The notes beneath the pieces are model-generated. The model saw only the letters and a program-made list of their open reading frames with translations. It had not been told where the DNA came from and made no database searches. The position numbers were made by a program, and so were the translations under genes. From Sediminihaliea albiluteola (GTDB lineage: Bacteria; Pseudomonadota; Gammaproteobacteria; Pseudomonadales; Halieaceae), in the NCBI RefSeq assembly GCF_014077625.1, contig NZ_JACFXU010000014.1, positions 62,001 through 126,000 on the forward strand: a stretch of 64,000 nucleotides of DNA. Reading direction: 5' to 3'. How positions within the stretch are numbered: position 1 is the first letter of the stretch; each line of letters begins with the position of its first letter. Shown piece after piece: positions 53,185 through 62,288 of the stretch.

Positions 53185-54087
53185 ATGAAGCACTCCGCCA
53201 TCACCCTTGAGGCACTGCGAACCCTCGATGCTATTGATCGGCGCGGGAGTTTTGCCAAAGCCGCCGAAGAGCTGAATAAGGCAACCTCGGCCGTCTCCTA
53301 TAGCGTGCAGAAGCTTGAAGAACAGCTGGGAGTAACGCTCTATCAACGACAGGGGCGACGCTCGGTGCTAACCGCCAGCGGCAGGCTACTGCTCGACGAA
53401 GGCCGCAAAATTCTCGGCGCCACAGGTTATCTGGCAGACCAAGTCAAAGAGCTGGCTACCGGCTGGGAGCCGAGATTGCGCCTAGGCCTAGAGTCCACAA
53501 GCGAGCCAGAGCCCATCTTTAAGGCCTTGGCTACACTGCTGGAAGAGCAGCCCCAGCTTGAACTCGATATCCAAGAGTGTGTTCTGAGCGGTGGCTGGGA
53601 AGCCCTGGAAATGGACCGCATCGACTTATTGGTCGGGGCGCCCGCACCGGTGCCGCTGCAAAAGGGCTTTCGCGCAGTGGTCATCCCTCCCGCCAATATG
53701 TTGCTGGTAGCGGCCGCCAATCACCCACTGGGCCGCTCCGCCAAAGACCCCAAAAGCATTGCCCAGGAACTACCTTCCCACCGACGCATCGTGACCCGTG
53801 ATACCGCTCGGCATAACGTCACCCGCAAAGCGGGCCTGATAAGCGGCAAACAGGTGCTCTACGTACAAACCATGGAACAGAAAATTCAGGCATTGCTGGC
53901 CGGCTTAGGCGTCGGCCACGTACCGCGAAAAATGGTTCAAGCGCACTTGGACAGTGGCGCGCTGGCGCAAGTGACCAGCAAGCAGCCCACCACCGAGGAC
54001 CAGGAGTGTTATATCGCCTGGAAGATCAGCAACAAAGGCAAGGCACTAAAGCGTCTCAGCCAACTATTGAGCGAAACACTGAGGTAG
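53185..54087 (+). CDS. LysR-family regulator, YhaJ-like
   Basis: A 300-residue LysR regulator. The N-terminal helix-turn-helix reads LEALRTLDAIDRRGSFAKAAEELNK with SAVSYSVQKLEEQLG, which resembles E. coli YhaJ closely; the ligand-binding domain runs from about residue 90. YhaJ is known to respond to aromatic/quinone-type breakdown products and to activate yqjF. Here it is divergent from DoxX, hydroquinone reductase and pirin genes, so the same control is likely. An ATG start with AAGGGAG nearby. Confidence 0.88.
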   Translation: MKHSAITLEALRTLDAIDRRGSFAKAAEELNKATSAVSYSVQKLEEQLGVTLYQRQGRRSVLTASGRLLLDEGRKILGATGYLADQVKELATGWEPRLRLGLESTSEPEPIFKALATLLEEQPQLELDIQECVLSGGWEALEMDRIDLLVGAPAPVPLQKGFRAVVIPPANMLLVAAANHPLGRSAKDPKSIAQELPSHRRIVTRDTARHNVTRKAGLISGKQVLYVQTMEQKIQALLAGLGVGHVPRKMVQAHLDSGALAQVTSKQPTTEDQECYIAWKISNKGKALKRLSQLLSETLR

Positions 54088-54226
54088 GGGGTTGAGTGCG
54101 CAGTATTGCTCAATTGCAATTAGCCTGATGCGGGTATAATTTACCTAGACTATCCACCTCGAGCTCAGCATTCACCGAGCAAATAGAGCCAGTGGATCTC
54201 AGTCATCTTTCATAGCGGAGCACCCT

Positions 54227-55183
54227 GTGAACCTAAACCGCGTCGACCTCAATCTACTGGTATATCTAGACGCGCTATTGCGCGAGCGCAATGTCACCCA
54301 GGCCGCCAACCAGCTGAACCTATCGCAGCCAGCGATGAGCAATGGCTTGCGCCGCCTGCGCAACTTATTCGATGACCCTTTACTGGTCCGCACCTCCGAT
54401 GGCATGACACCCACCGAGCGCGCACTCGAACTGGAACCGATTGTGCGCGAAGTATTGAGTCATATTGATCAGGCCATACAACCGCGCTCGGCCTTCGACC
54501 CCGAGAGCGCCACTCGCGTGTTTCGCATTATGGCCAGTGACTATGCTGAGTCGACCCTACTGCCGGCGGTACTGGCTAAGCTGCGCAACCAAGCGCCAGG
54601 GCTGACACTGGACATCATGACCCCTTCGGATGTTAGCTTCTTAGATGTTGAGCGCGGTAAAGTCGACATGGTCATCAACCGCTTTGACTCCATGCCCCAG
54701 TCCTTCCATCAAATACACCTCTGGAATGACAGCTTCGCCTGCCTACTCAGCCCCGAAAACCCCGTCCTCAATGACTTCAGCCTAGAGAACTATCTTCAGG
54801 CAAACCACATATGGGTGAGCAAAACTGGCATGGGTGTGGGCGTGGGCGTAGACCCAGATGACGTGCAGCGACTTGGCTGGGTAGATGCCGCCCTCACTAA
54901 GCTGGGTAAGAAACGCCAAATTCGGGTCTTCACTCGCCATTACCAAGCGGCTATGACACTGGCGGAACAAAATGACTTGATCGTGACCCTGCCCAGCCGC
55001 GCCGCCGCTCTTAAACAGAACAACCCCCGAGTCGTACTGCGTGAGCCGCCCTTTGATATTCCCGCTCTAGAATTAAAAATGGCCTGGAGCCCCTTACTGC
55101 AACACAATGCTGCCAACCAGTGGTTGCGCAAACTCATTGCCAACACGGCAAGGGAACTCGATAACAAAGACCCCTTGCCCTAG
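54227..55183 (+). CDS. LysR-family transcriptional regulator, NodD-like N-terminus
   Basis: A 318-residue LysR regulator, different from its neighbour. The N-terminus NRVDLNLLVYLDALLRERNVTQAANQLNLSQPAMSNGLRRLR is of the NodD/SyrM group. The start is GTG with GGAG upstream. It lies before malate synthase G on the same strand (172 bases), so it may control that gene, glyoxylate or other acid metabolism, but this is only proximity. Confidence 0.9.
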   Translation: MNLNRVDLNLLVYLDALLRERNVTQAANQLNLSQPAMSNGLRRLRNLFDDPLLVRTSDGMTPTERALELEPIVREVLSHIDQAIQPRSAFDPESATRVFRIMASDYAESTLLPAVLAKLRNQAPGLTLDIMTPSDVSFLDVERGKVDMVINRFDSMPQSFHQIHLWNDSFACLLSPENPVLNDFSLENYLQANHIWVSKTGMGVGVGVDPDDVQRLGWVDAALTKLGKKRQIRVFTRHYQAAMTLAEQNDLIVTLPSRAAALKQNNPRVVLREPPFDIPALELKMAWSPLLQHNAANQWLRKLIANTARELDNKDPLP

Positions 55184-55355
55184 AGCGCGGACTTGATCAG
55201 CCGGCCATAGATCGCTCAGGCACTATTCACAAACATTATGGCGGCGATAAAAACGATAAATTAGCTAAATTCAACATGGCACCCTAGACTTTCCTTCACA
55301 CTATAGGCGCTATCACTCGCGCCACACCGCGTTGTTTTTTGAAGGGATAGAGATC

Positions 55356-57533
55356 ATGACCGACCGTATCCAGCAAGGAGGCCTGCAAGTAGCCAGGGTT
55401 TTGCACAGGCTTCTAGAACAGGAGATCACTCCGGGCACAGGCATAGAGCCTGCTGCATTTTGGACCGCGCTGGAAGATATCGTCACCGAACTTGCGCCGC
55501 GTAACCGAGAGCTACTGGCGCAGCGCGATAGTATGCAGCAGCAGATTGATCAGTGGCACCGCGACAACCCCGGCGCAGACTACGATCCGGCGGCCTATAA
55601 ACAGTTTTTGCAGTCCATCGGCTACCTGCTACCTGAGGGCGAAGACTTCGACATCAGCACCAGCAATGTCGATGAAGAAGTCGCCACACTCGCCGGCCCA
55701 CAGTTAGTGGTGCCGGTGATGAATGCCCGCTACGCATTAAACGCTGCCAATGCCCGTTGGGGTAGCCTCTACGACGCACTCTACGGCAGCGACGCCATCT
55801 CCGAAGAGCAGGGTGCGGAGCGCGCTGGCGCCTATAACCCAGTGCGCGGTGAGCGCGTGATTGCCTGGGCGCGGGACTTCCTCAATCGCTACTGCCCGCT
55901 CTCCATCGGCGATCACAGCCAAGCCAAAGCCTATACCGTAGTGCGCGGCGCGCTGCAGATCGTTTTACAGGGTGGCCAAATTGCTTCTTTAGCAGAGCCC
56001 GAACAATTTCGCGGCTATGCCGGTGAGCCCAACGCGCCTACCAACGTGATTTTGCGTCACAACGGCTTACACATCGACCTGCAAATTGACCCCACTAGCC
56101 CCATTGGCGCCACTGACAGTGCTGGCATTAAAGACCTTGTTTTGGAATCTGCCCTGACCACGATTCAGGACTGCGAAGACTCCATTGCTGCGGTAGATGC
56201 TGAAGATAAAGTGCTGGTGTACCGCAATTGGCTTGGCTTGATGCGAGGCGATCTGCAGGAGTCTTTCAGCAAAGGCGGCAAAACGACCGTCCGCGCCCTC
56301 AATCCAGATCGCCTGTTCACCGCCCCCGACGGTAGCGAGCTGCGACTGCCAGGCCGCAGCTTGATGTTTGTGCGCAACGTTGGCCACCTGATGACCAACG
56401 AAGCCATTCTGGATAAAGATGGCCAAGAGATTCCCGAAGGCATTATGGACGGCCTATTCACCGCCCTGATTGCCCTGCACGACATCAAAGGCCAAGCCAA
56501 GCAGCGCAATTCCCGCAAAGGCAGCGTATATATCGTCAAACCCAAAATGCACGGCCCAGAGGAAGTGAGCTTTAGCTGTGACTTATTCGAGCGCATCGAA
56601 GACGCGCTCGGCATGGCTCGCAACACCCTGAAGCTTGGCATCATGGACGAAGAGCGCCGCACTACGGTCAATCTCAAAGAGTGTATTCGCCGCGCTAAAG
56701 AACGCGTGGTGTTTATCAATACCGGCTTTCTCGATCGTACCGGCGATGAAATACACACCAGCATGGAAGCCGCTGCCATTAGCCCCAAAGGGGCCATGAA
56801 GCAGGAAGCCTGGATTCAGGCTTACGAAGACTTTAACGTCGACACCGGACTGGCGTGCGGCCTGCAGGGCAAAGCACAAATTGGCAAAGGCATGTGGGCC
56901 ATGCCAGACCTCATGGCGGATATGCTGAGCGCCAAAATCGCCCACCCCCAAGCCGGTGCCAACACCGCCTGGGTGCCCTCACCCACTGCCGCCACACTGC
57001 ACGCCACCCATTACCATGCGGTGAATGTCGCCGAGCGCCAGCAGTCACTGAAAGCGCGAGCAAAAGCCTCGCTGGACGACATTCTTAGCATTCCCTTAAA
57101 AGGTAGCGAAGGGCTCAGTGCCGATGAAATCCAACGCGAGCTAGACAACAACGCTCAGGGCATTCTGGGCTACGTGGTACGTTGGATTGATCAGGGCATA
57201 GGCTGCTCCAAAGTGCCCGATATCAACAACGTCGGCCTGATGGAAGACCGCGCCACGCTGCGCATCTCCAGTCAGCATATCGCCAACTGGCTGCGACACG
57301 GTGTCTGCTCAGAAGAGCAGGTACGCGAAACCTTAGAGCGCATGGCGGCGGTAGTCGATACCCAGAATGCCGACGACCCAAACTATCGCCAGATGGCCCC
57401 AAATTTTGACCAGAGCATCGCTTTTCAAGCCGCATGCGAGCTGGTGTTTGAGGGCTGCGCACAACCCAATGGTTACACCGAGCCGGTACTACACCGGCGC
57501 CGCCGAGAAGCGAAGGCCAAATACGGCCAATAG
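55356..57533 (+). CDS. glcB: Malate synthase G
   Basis: Condenses glyoxylate with acetyl-CoA to malate. At 725 residues from the ATG chosen it matches E. coli GlcB (723). Motifs: [19 protein letters not shown], the [10 protein letters not shown] strand, GIMDEERRT, the glyoxylate-binding [17 protein letters not shown], and CKVPD-like residues in [22 protein letters not shown]. The catalytic Asp is expected in the last third. It stands alone between a LysR gene and the convergent ald gene, with no glcDEF next to it. Confidence 0.97.
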   Translation: MTDRIQQGGLQVARVLHRLLEQEITPGTGIEPAAFWTALEDIVTELAPRNRELLAQRDSMQQQIDQWHRDNPGADYDPAAYKQFLQSIGYLLPEGEDFDISTSNVDEEVATLAGPQLVVPVMNARYALNAANARWGSLYDALYGSDAISEEQGAERAGAYNPVRGERVIAWARDFLNRYCPLSIGDHSQAKAYTVVRGALQIVLQGGQIASLAEPEQFRGYAGEPNAPTNVILRHNGLHIDLQIDPTSPIGATDSAGIKDLVLESALTTIQDCEDSIAAVDAEDKVLVYRNWLGLMRGDLQESFSKGGKTTVRALNPDRLFTAPDGSELRLPGRSLMFVRNVGHLMTNEAILDKDGQEIPEGIMDGLFTALIALHDIKGQAKQRNSRKGSVYIVKPKMHGPEEVSFSCDLFERIEDALGMARNTLKLGIMDEERRTTVNLKECIRRAKERVVFINTGFLDRTGDEIHTSMEAAAISPKGAMKQEAWIQAYEDFNVDTGLACGLQGKAQIGKGMWAMPDLMADMLSAKIAHPQAGANTAWVPSPTAATLHATHYHAVNVAERQQSLKARAKASLDDILSIPLKGSEGLSADEIQRELDNNAQGILGYVVRWIDQGIGCSKVPDINNVGLMEDRATLRISSQHIANWLRHGVCSEEQVRETLERMAAVVDTQNADDPNYRQMAPNFDQSIAFQAACELVFEGCAQPNGYTEPVLHRRRREAKAKYGQ

Positions 57534-57543
57534 CTGAAAACGA

Positions 57544-57572
57544 GGTGGCACTAGGCTAAGCCTAGTGCCACC
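57544..57572. terminator. Bidirectional terminator hairpin between glcB and ald
   Basis: A perfect 13-bp stem (57544-57556 with 57560-57572) and a three-base loop. It starts 10 bases after the glcB stop and includes the stop codon of the convergent ald. This is the most stable-looking hairpin in the window. Confidence 0.8.
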
Positions 57573-58672
57573 AGTGGCTCGACATACTCGTAGCCCAGAG
57601 CCTCAGCGACGGCCGCATGGGTCACCTTGCCGGCGTAGATATTCAAGCCTTTACGCAGGTGCTGATCCTCCTGCACCGCAGCAGCCACGCCCCATTTCGC
57701 CAAGCGCGAGACATAGGGCAAAGTGGCATTAGTCAGCGCAATGGTTGAAGTGCGCGCTACACCACCTGGCATATTGGACACGCAGTAGTGCACTACCCCA
57801 TCTAAGACATAAGTAGGATCTTGATGGGTCGTGGGCCGGCTGGTTTCAAAACAGCCGCCTTGATCGATGGCAACATCCACCATCACCGAGCCATTTTTCA
57901 TCCGCCGCACCATGTCACGAGTAATCAGCTTAGGCGCCGCCGCGCCAGGGATGAGTACCGCGCCAATGACCAAGTCGGCCTCAAGGGCATAACGCTCTAC
58001 TGCATCAGCAGTGGAATACACCGTCTTTAGGCGACCTGCGAAAATCACATCCAGCTCTTTCAGTCGCTCTAAGTCACGATCCAGCAAAGTCACATCAGCG
58101 CCCATGCCCATGGCCACTCGCGCCGCATTGATACCAACCACACCACCGCCGATGACGAGCACCTTGGCCGGCGCGACACCTGCCACCCCGCCCAGCAACA
58201 TGCCGTTACCACCCTGAGCACTCTCTAAGTGATGAGCGCCGGCCTGTACCGACATGCGCCCCGCCACTTCGCTCATGGGCGCCAGCAAAGGCAAGCCGGC
58301 ACCATCTGAGGTAACCGTTTCGTAGGCAATACAGGCCGCGCCTGAATCCAAGAGCCGACGTGTTTGCTCTGGGTCTGGGGCCAAGTGTAGGTAAGCAAAA
58401 AGCAGCTGCCCCGGGCGCAGCAACTCACACTCATCGGGCTGTAGCTCTTTGACCTTGAGAATCATCTCGGCCTGAGCAAATAATTCAGCAGCGCTGTCAA
58501 CGACCTCAGCCCCAGCTGCCTGATACTGGGCGTTATCAAAGCCCACCGCAGCCCCGGCATCACGCTCCAAAAGCACAGTATGGCCTTGCTGAACTAGCTC
58601 TTTTACACCGGCGGGGGTCAGGCCAACACGGTTTTCATGACTTTTGACTTCCCTCGGTACCCCGACCAACAT
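57551..58672 (-). CDS. ald: Alanine dehydrogenase
   Basis: Oxidises L-alanine to pyruvate and ammonia with NAD. From the start chosen ([10 protein letters not shown], with AGGAGAG upstream) it has 373 residues, standard for Ald. Motifs: [21 protein letters not shown] containing the active-site Lys, YLHLA with the catalytic His, and the Rossmann site [16 protein letters not shown]. The frame continues 25 codons upstream but that part has no homology to the family. A perfect palindrome lies before the gene. Confidence 0.95.
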   Translation of the reverse strand: MLVGVPREVKSHENRVGLTPAGVKELVQQGHTVLLERDAGAAVGFDNAQYQAAGAEVVDSAAELFAQAEMILKVKELQPDECELLRPGQLLFAYLHLAPDPEQTRRLLDSGAACIAYETVTSDGAGLPLLAPMSEVAGRMSVQAGAHHLESAQGGNGMLLGGVAGVAPAKVLVIGGGVVGINAARVAMGMGADVTLLDRDLERLKELDVIFAGRLKTVYSTADAVERYALEADLVIGAVLIPGAAAPKLITRDMVRRMKNGSVMVDVAIDQGGCFETSRPTTHQDPTYVLDGVVHYCVSNMPGGVARTSTIALTNATLPYVSRLAKWGVAAAVQEDQHLRKGLNIYAGKVTHAAVAEALGYEYVEPLVALGLA

Positions 58673-58746
58673 AATGCTCTCCTCAATGATTTGTGCCGCG
58701 CAAGGCTCAGTCAGCAGCGCAAGGCATAAACCGGCTATTTTATCCA

Positions 58747-58776
58747 CTTAAAGACAGCAATATCACTGTCTTTAAG
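58747..58776. repeat. Perfect 30-base palindrome upstream of ald
   Basis: CTTAAAGACAG at 58747-58757 and its exact complement at 58766-58776 flank eight bases. It lies 75 bases before the ald start. It could be a regulator site or a terminator for something running the other way. No known operator is claimed. Confidence 0.5.
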
Positions 58777-59222
58777 ATAGATAAGTGGGTTTTGACGCTT
58801 AAATCTTTCAATCAAGGAGACTAAACCTCAGCAGATCAGCACCCAGCCGGAGACAACAGCTGCCTACATGCAAGGTTTCAAGAAACGGTCTCGCAGCATT
58901 AACGCTACTTTCATATGACTACCCAAATAGCCAAGGCCACTTGATTTGAAAAAGCTCTTAACAATTAGATGAAAAAACAAACTGCTAGACACCACCTCTG
59001 CACACGGCTTACTGAATTCCTAGAGCACACATCTGTTCATTAACTAGATCCAAACAAAGAAAATACAGACTTTTCGAGTACCAGCAGATTTCATCTGCAG
59101 GCATAAGACACAAACCAGACACCCCCTTGCCTAAGGAATCGCACTGTCGGATATAATGGCCCACTAGCGTAGCAAGTGATTTTCCACGCTGAATAAATTG
59201 AAGTGCCACCATAGAGCAATCG
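58777..59222. other. AT-rich gap between ald and the acyltransferase
   Basis: About 450 bases with no convincing gene. It is visibly richer in A and T than the sequence to the left. I saw a weak promoter-like pair before the acyltransferase (TTGCCT at 59127, TATAAT at 59152-59157, 19-base spacing), which is too wide to be sure. A 67-codon ORF on the minus strand at 59009-59212 has no support. Confidence 0.5.
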
Positions 59223-61202
59223 ATGAAATCAAAAACTGCTACATCAACCCCCCCCTATTTTAGTGATATTCAAGGCCTACGCGCAGTAGCGATTACAATC
59301 GTTGTGTTAGCACATGCTGGTATTCCAAAGCTACAAGGGGGCTTTGTTGGCGTTGACGTATTTTTTGTATTATCAGGTTATCTAATCACTCAGTTACTTC
59401 TGCGAGAACTAGAGCAAACAGGGAAAATAAGCCTACTTAATTTCTACGCAAGAAGATTCAAGCGCCTCTTACCCGCACTGATTGCGATGCTGATCGCTAC
59501 GCTTGTGGCAAGCAAGTTACTACTATCTAATTCCGATGTATTGTCTCTAACGCGTTCTTTTATTTTTGCGAGCTCATGGACTAGTAATCTATTTTTTGCC
59601 TTTCGCAACATTAACTATTTCAATGAACTTGAGTCATTAGACATTTATTTACACACATGGTCACTTGGCGTAGAAGAGCAGTTTTATATCTTTTGGCCCT
59701 TATTCTTGCTGGTGCTCTATACAATACTAAAACACACAAAAATAAGGTCACCCCTAAATTACTTACTATTTAGTTTTTCCTTAGTCGGGCTCATCAGCTG
59801 GACACTCTCTAACTATTGGATGCAGACCAACCCAATATGGGCTTACTATCTAACACCTTCGCGAATATGGCAGTTTTCTCTTGGGGCTAGCCTAGTGCCT
59901 ATATCGCGATTATTAGATAAAAAACAAGCATCACAATCTCTTCGAAATACCGCATTATATCTAGGCTTATTATTTATCGTTCTGGCTACACTAATAATAG
60001 ATACAAACAAGCCTTATCCAGGACTCTGGGCACTTATCCCGTCCTTAGGCGCCGCATTAATTTTAGCTTTTATTACTAAAAACCAGCACTCCCTCCTTCT
60101 CTCCAACCCTGTTTTTATTTGGTTGGGGGACAGATCATATTCTTGGTATTTATGGCATTGGCCAATATTTGTCATTGCTAAGGCTCACAATGCACTGCAA
60201 GGCCCGACTGGAACTTTAGTACTGATTGCGATTTCTATTGGGCTAGCCTCAATTTCATACAAAGTGGTTGAAAAACCTTTCTGGAAAGGTCAACTCAGCC
60301 ACTTCTCCACCGGGAGAGTGTTAGCTGGATCAGTCATTGTCATACTAATTTCTATTAATTTCGGACTGTTCTCATTAAAGGGTGAACAATCTACTGACCT
60401 GAATGAGCTCGCAGGACAGTTGACAATATCTAGATCTGACGTCCCTATTATTTACAGATATCAATGCGATCTTTGGTATCACAGTGATGAGCTAACACCT
60501 TGCGAATTTAAAGGTGAAGGCTATTCAAAAACCATTGTATTAATTGGGGATAGTATTTTAGCTCAGTGGTTCTCTCTCTTTGCCGAAGTTTATCCACCTC
60601 CTGAGTGGAGGGTTATTGTGTTGACTAAATCTGCCTGCCCAATGATTGATGTAGACTTTTTCTACCCGAGAATCGGGGCTACTTATACTGTTTGCAGTAA
60701 CTGGAGACAAAAGGCTATAGAGTATTTAAAGGACATCTCGCCAGATTTAATTGTACTTGGGAGTGCCGCATCAAATAGCTTTAACAAAAATCAGTGGATT
60801 GACGGCAGCAGACGTATTTTTGAAAAACTAACTCTAGCTAGCGACAATATTGTAGTCATTGCTGGGACACCAAAGCTCGCCTTCGATGGCCCAAGCTGCC
60901 TCGAAAGAGCACTTAGCGCAAATAACTCCTTGCCCACCGTTGAGAATTTAATAGGGGCCTGTCAGACAAAAAAGTCTGACTCCCCTGCCTCCACTGTCGA
61001 GAAATACCTTGACACTGCCATAGCAAACATAAAAGGCGTATCTCTTATTAATCTAAACGCTCTTGTATGCCCAAATAATATTTGTGGAGCGATATCAAAA
61101 GATGGCGTTATAGTTTTTAGGGATAGCCAACACCTGACAGACTCTTTCGTTCGCAGCTTAATCCCTGAGGCACGCATACGGCTCAAGGAAATTGTCATGT
61201 AA
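59223..61202 (+). CDS. Acyltransferase-3 protein with SGNH domain (OafA-like)
   Basis: A 659-residue membrane enzyme that would acetylate or acylate a cell-envelope polysaccharide. The N-terminal acyltransferase-3 domain (about ten membrane segments) starts with DIQGLRAVAITIVVLAHAG, containing the catalytic Arg/His region, then FVGVDVFFVLSGYLIT and SLGVEEQFYIFWP. The C-terminal SGNH domain, from about residue 400, has the Ser block GDSILAQW and a terminal DSQHLT with Asp and His. The gene is AT-rich compared with most of the window, which suggests acquisition by transfer. Confidence 0.9.
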   Translation: MKSKTATSTPPYFSDIQGLRAVAITIVVLAHAGIPKLQGGFVGVDVFFVLSGYLITQLLLRELEQTGKISLLNFYARRFKRLLPALIAMLIATLVASKLLLSNSDVLSLTRSFIFASSWTSNLFFAFRNINYFNELESLDIYLHTWSLGVEEQFYIFWPLFLLVLYTILKHTKIRSPLNYLLFSFSLVGLISWTLSNYWMQTNPIWAYYLTPSRIWQFSLGASLVPISRLLDKKQASQSLRNTALYLGLLFIVLATLIIDTNKPYPGLWALIPSLGAALILAFITKNQHSLLLSNPVFIWLGDRSYSWYLWHWPIFVIAKAHNALQGPTGTLVLIAISIGLASISYKVVEKPFWKGQLSHFSTGRVLAGSVIVILISINFGLFSLKGEQSTDLNELAGQLTISRSDVPIIYRYQCDLWYHSDELTPCEFKGEGYSKTIVLIGDSILAQWFSLFAEVYPPPEWRVIVLTKSACPMIDVDFFYPRIGATYTVCSNWRQKAIEYLKDISPDLIVLGSAASNSFNKNQWIDGSRRIFEKLTLASDNIVVIAGTPKLAFDGPSCLERALSANNSLPTVENLIGACQTKKSDSPASTVEKYLDTAIANIKGVSLINLNALVCPNNICGAISKDGVIVFRDSQHLTDSFVRSLIPEARIRLKEIVM

Positions 61203-61412
61203 TATCCTGAAGTATCTTTTTTTATAAAGCTTTAACAAGCAATAACTGTTGGTTTTATAAATTAATGATTCAGCCCTATGTGTACAAAACTGATACATCA
61301 ATCTTTCAAAAACTAGCCCATCCTATTCGAAGCCTACTGTACTCTTAGACTGCTGACAGGCTGAGCCTCTAGTAGCTGGGAATCAAATAGGCAGGTCAGC
61401 ATTCTGCTGCCA

Positions 61413-62288
61413 CTATTCATCGTCGTCAGTGCTGTCTTTATACTGGAGGTTAGTCAGCTGCTCCGAAAGCAAGCCCATCAAAAACACCGTCATACCGGAG
61501 AGGAAGAGCAAAGTGCTCATATTGGTAAAACGGAAGGAGCCCGAGGCTACAGCAGTCAGCAAATAGTTCAGCAAACCGAGCCCGGAGAGGCCTAAAGACA
61601 CAGGGAAGTAGACCTTCAGCGGGGAATACAAAGTGCCGATTTTGAAGATAATAAGAAAGAAGCGCACGCCATCGCGCAATAGACTGATATGGCTATCGCC
61701 CAAGCGCGGCGCAGTATTAATCGGCACAAAACCCACTGAATAGCCGGCGCGAAAAAAAGCCATGGTAGAGGTGGTGGGATAACTAAAGCCATTGGGCAGT
61801 AAATACAACAGTCCCAAAAACTTCTTGCGATCCACCACTCGAAAACCAGATGTCAGATCGTCGATTTTACGGTTTACCATCCAGCTGGCTAGGCGATTAT
61901 AAAATGTATTCGCCCCCCAGCGCGCCACACTGGCCTGATCAGAAAGCACCGAACGGGCACCCACCACCATGTCGTAGCCCTCATCAAGGCGCAACAACAG
62001 CCGATTAATATCTTCACTAGCGTGCTGGCCGTCGCCGTCCATAAAGACAATATACTTGGCACTGGCTGCTCGAGCGCCGGTTTTAATTGCCGCGCCATTG
62101 CCTTTGGAATAAGGGTGAGAGATCACCTCAACCTGATGCTGATGGCAGCACTCAACCGTCGCATCCGTCGAACCATCGTCCACCACAATAATCTGCTGCT
62201 CCGGATAAGCCGCCCGCAGCTCTGGCAGCAAGCGCGCTAGGCCAAGCTCTTCGTTTTTAGCCGGGATGACGATGGAGAAATCTTGCAT
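61413..62288 (-). CDS. Family 2 glycosyltransferase with membrane tail
   Basis: A 291-residue GT-A glycosyltransferase of the DPM/GtrB-like group that would transfer a sugar to a polyprenyl phosphate. N-terminal motifs: IVIPAKNEELGLARLLPEL, VVDDGSTDAT, FMDGDGQHASEDI with the DxD-type metal site, and FRVVDRKKF. Two hydrophobic segments close the C-terminus (about 230-275). Its ATG overlaps the stop of the upstream gene as TAATG, so translation is coupled. Possibly builds surface glycan. Confidence 0.88.
   Translation of the reverse strand: MQDFSIVIPAKNEELGLARLLPELRAAYPEQQIIVVDDGSTDATVECCHQHQVEVISHPYSKGNGAAIKTGARAASAKYIVFMDGDGQHASEDINRLLLRLDEGYDMVVGARSVLSDQASVARWGANTFYNRLASWMVNRKIDDLTSGFRVVDRKKFLGLLYLLPNGFSYPTTSTMAFFRAGYSVGFVPINTAPRLGDSHISLLRDGVRFFLIIFKIGTLYSPLKVYFPVSLGLSGLGLLNYLLTAVASGSFRFTNMSTLLFLSGMTVFLMGLLSEQLTNLQYKDSTDDDE

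Noticed and set aside
59009-59212. 67-codon minus-strand ORF in the AT-rich gap
   Set aside because: No ribosome site, no motif and odd composition; it is probably chance.
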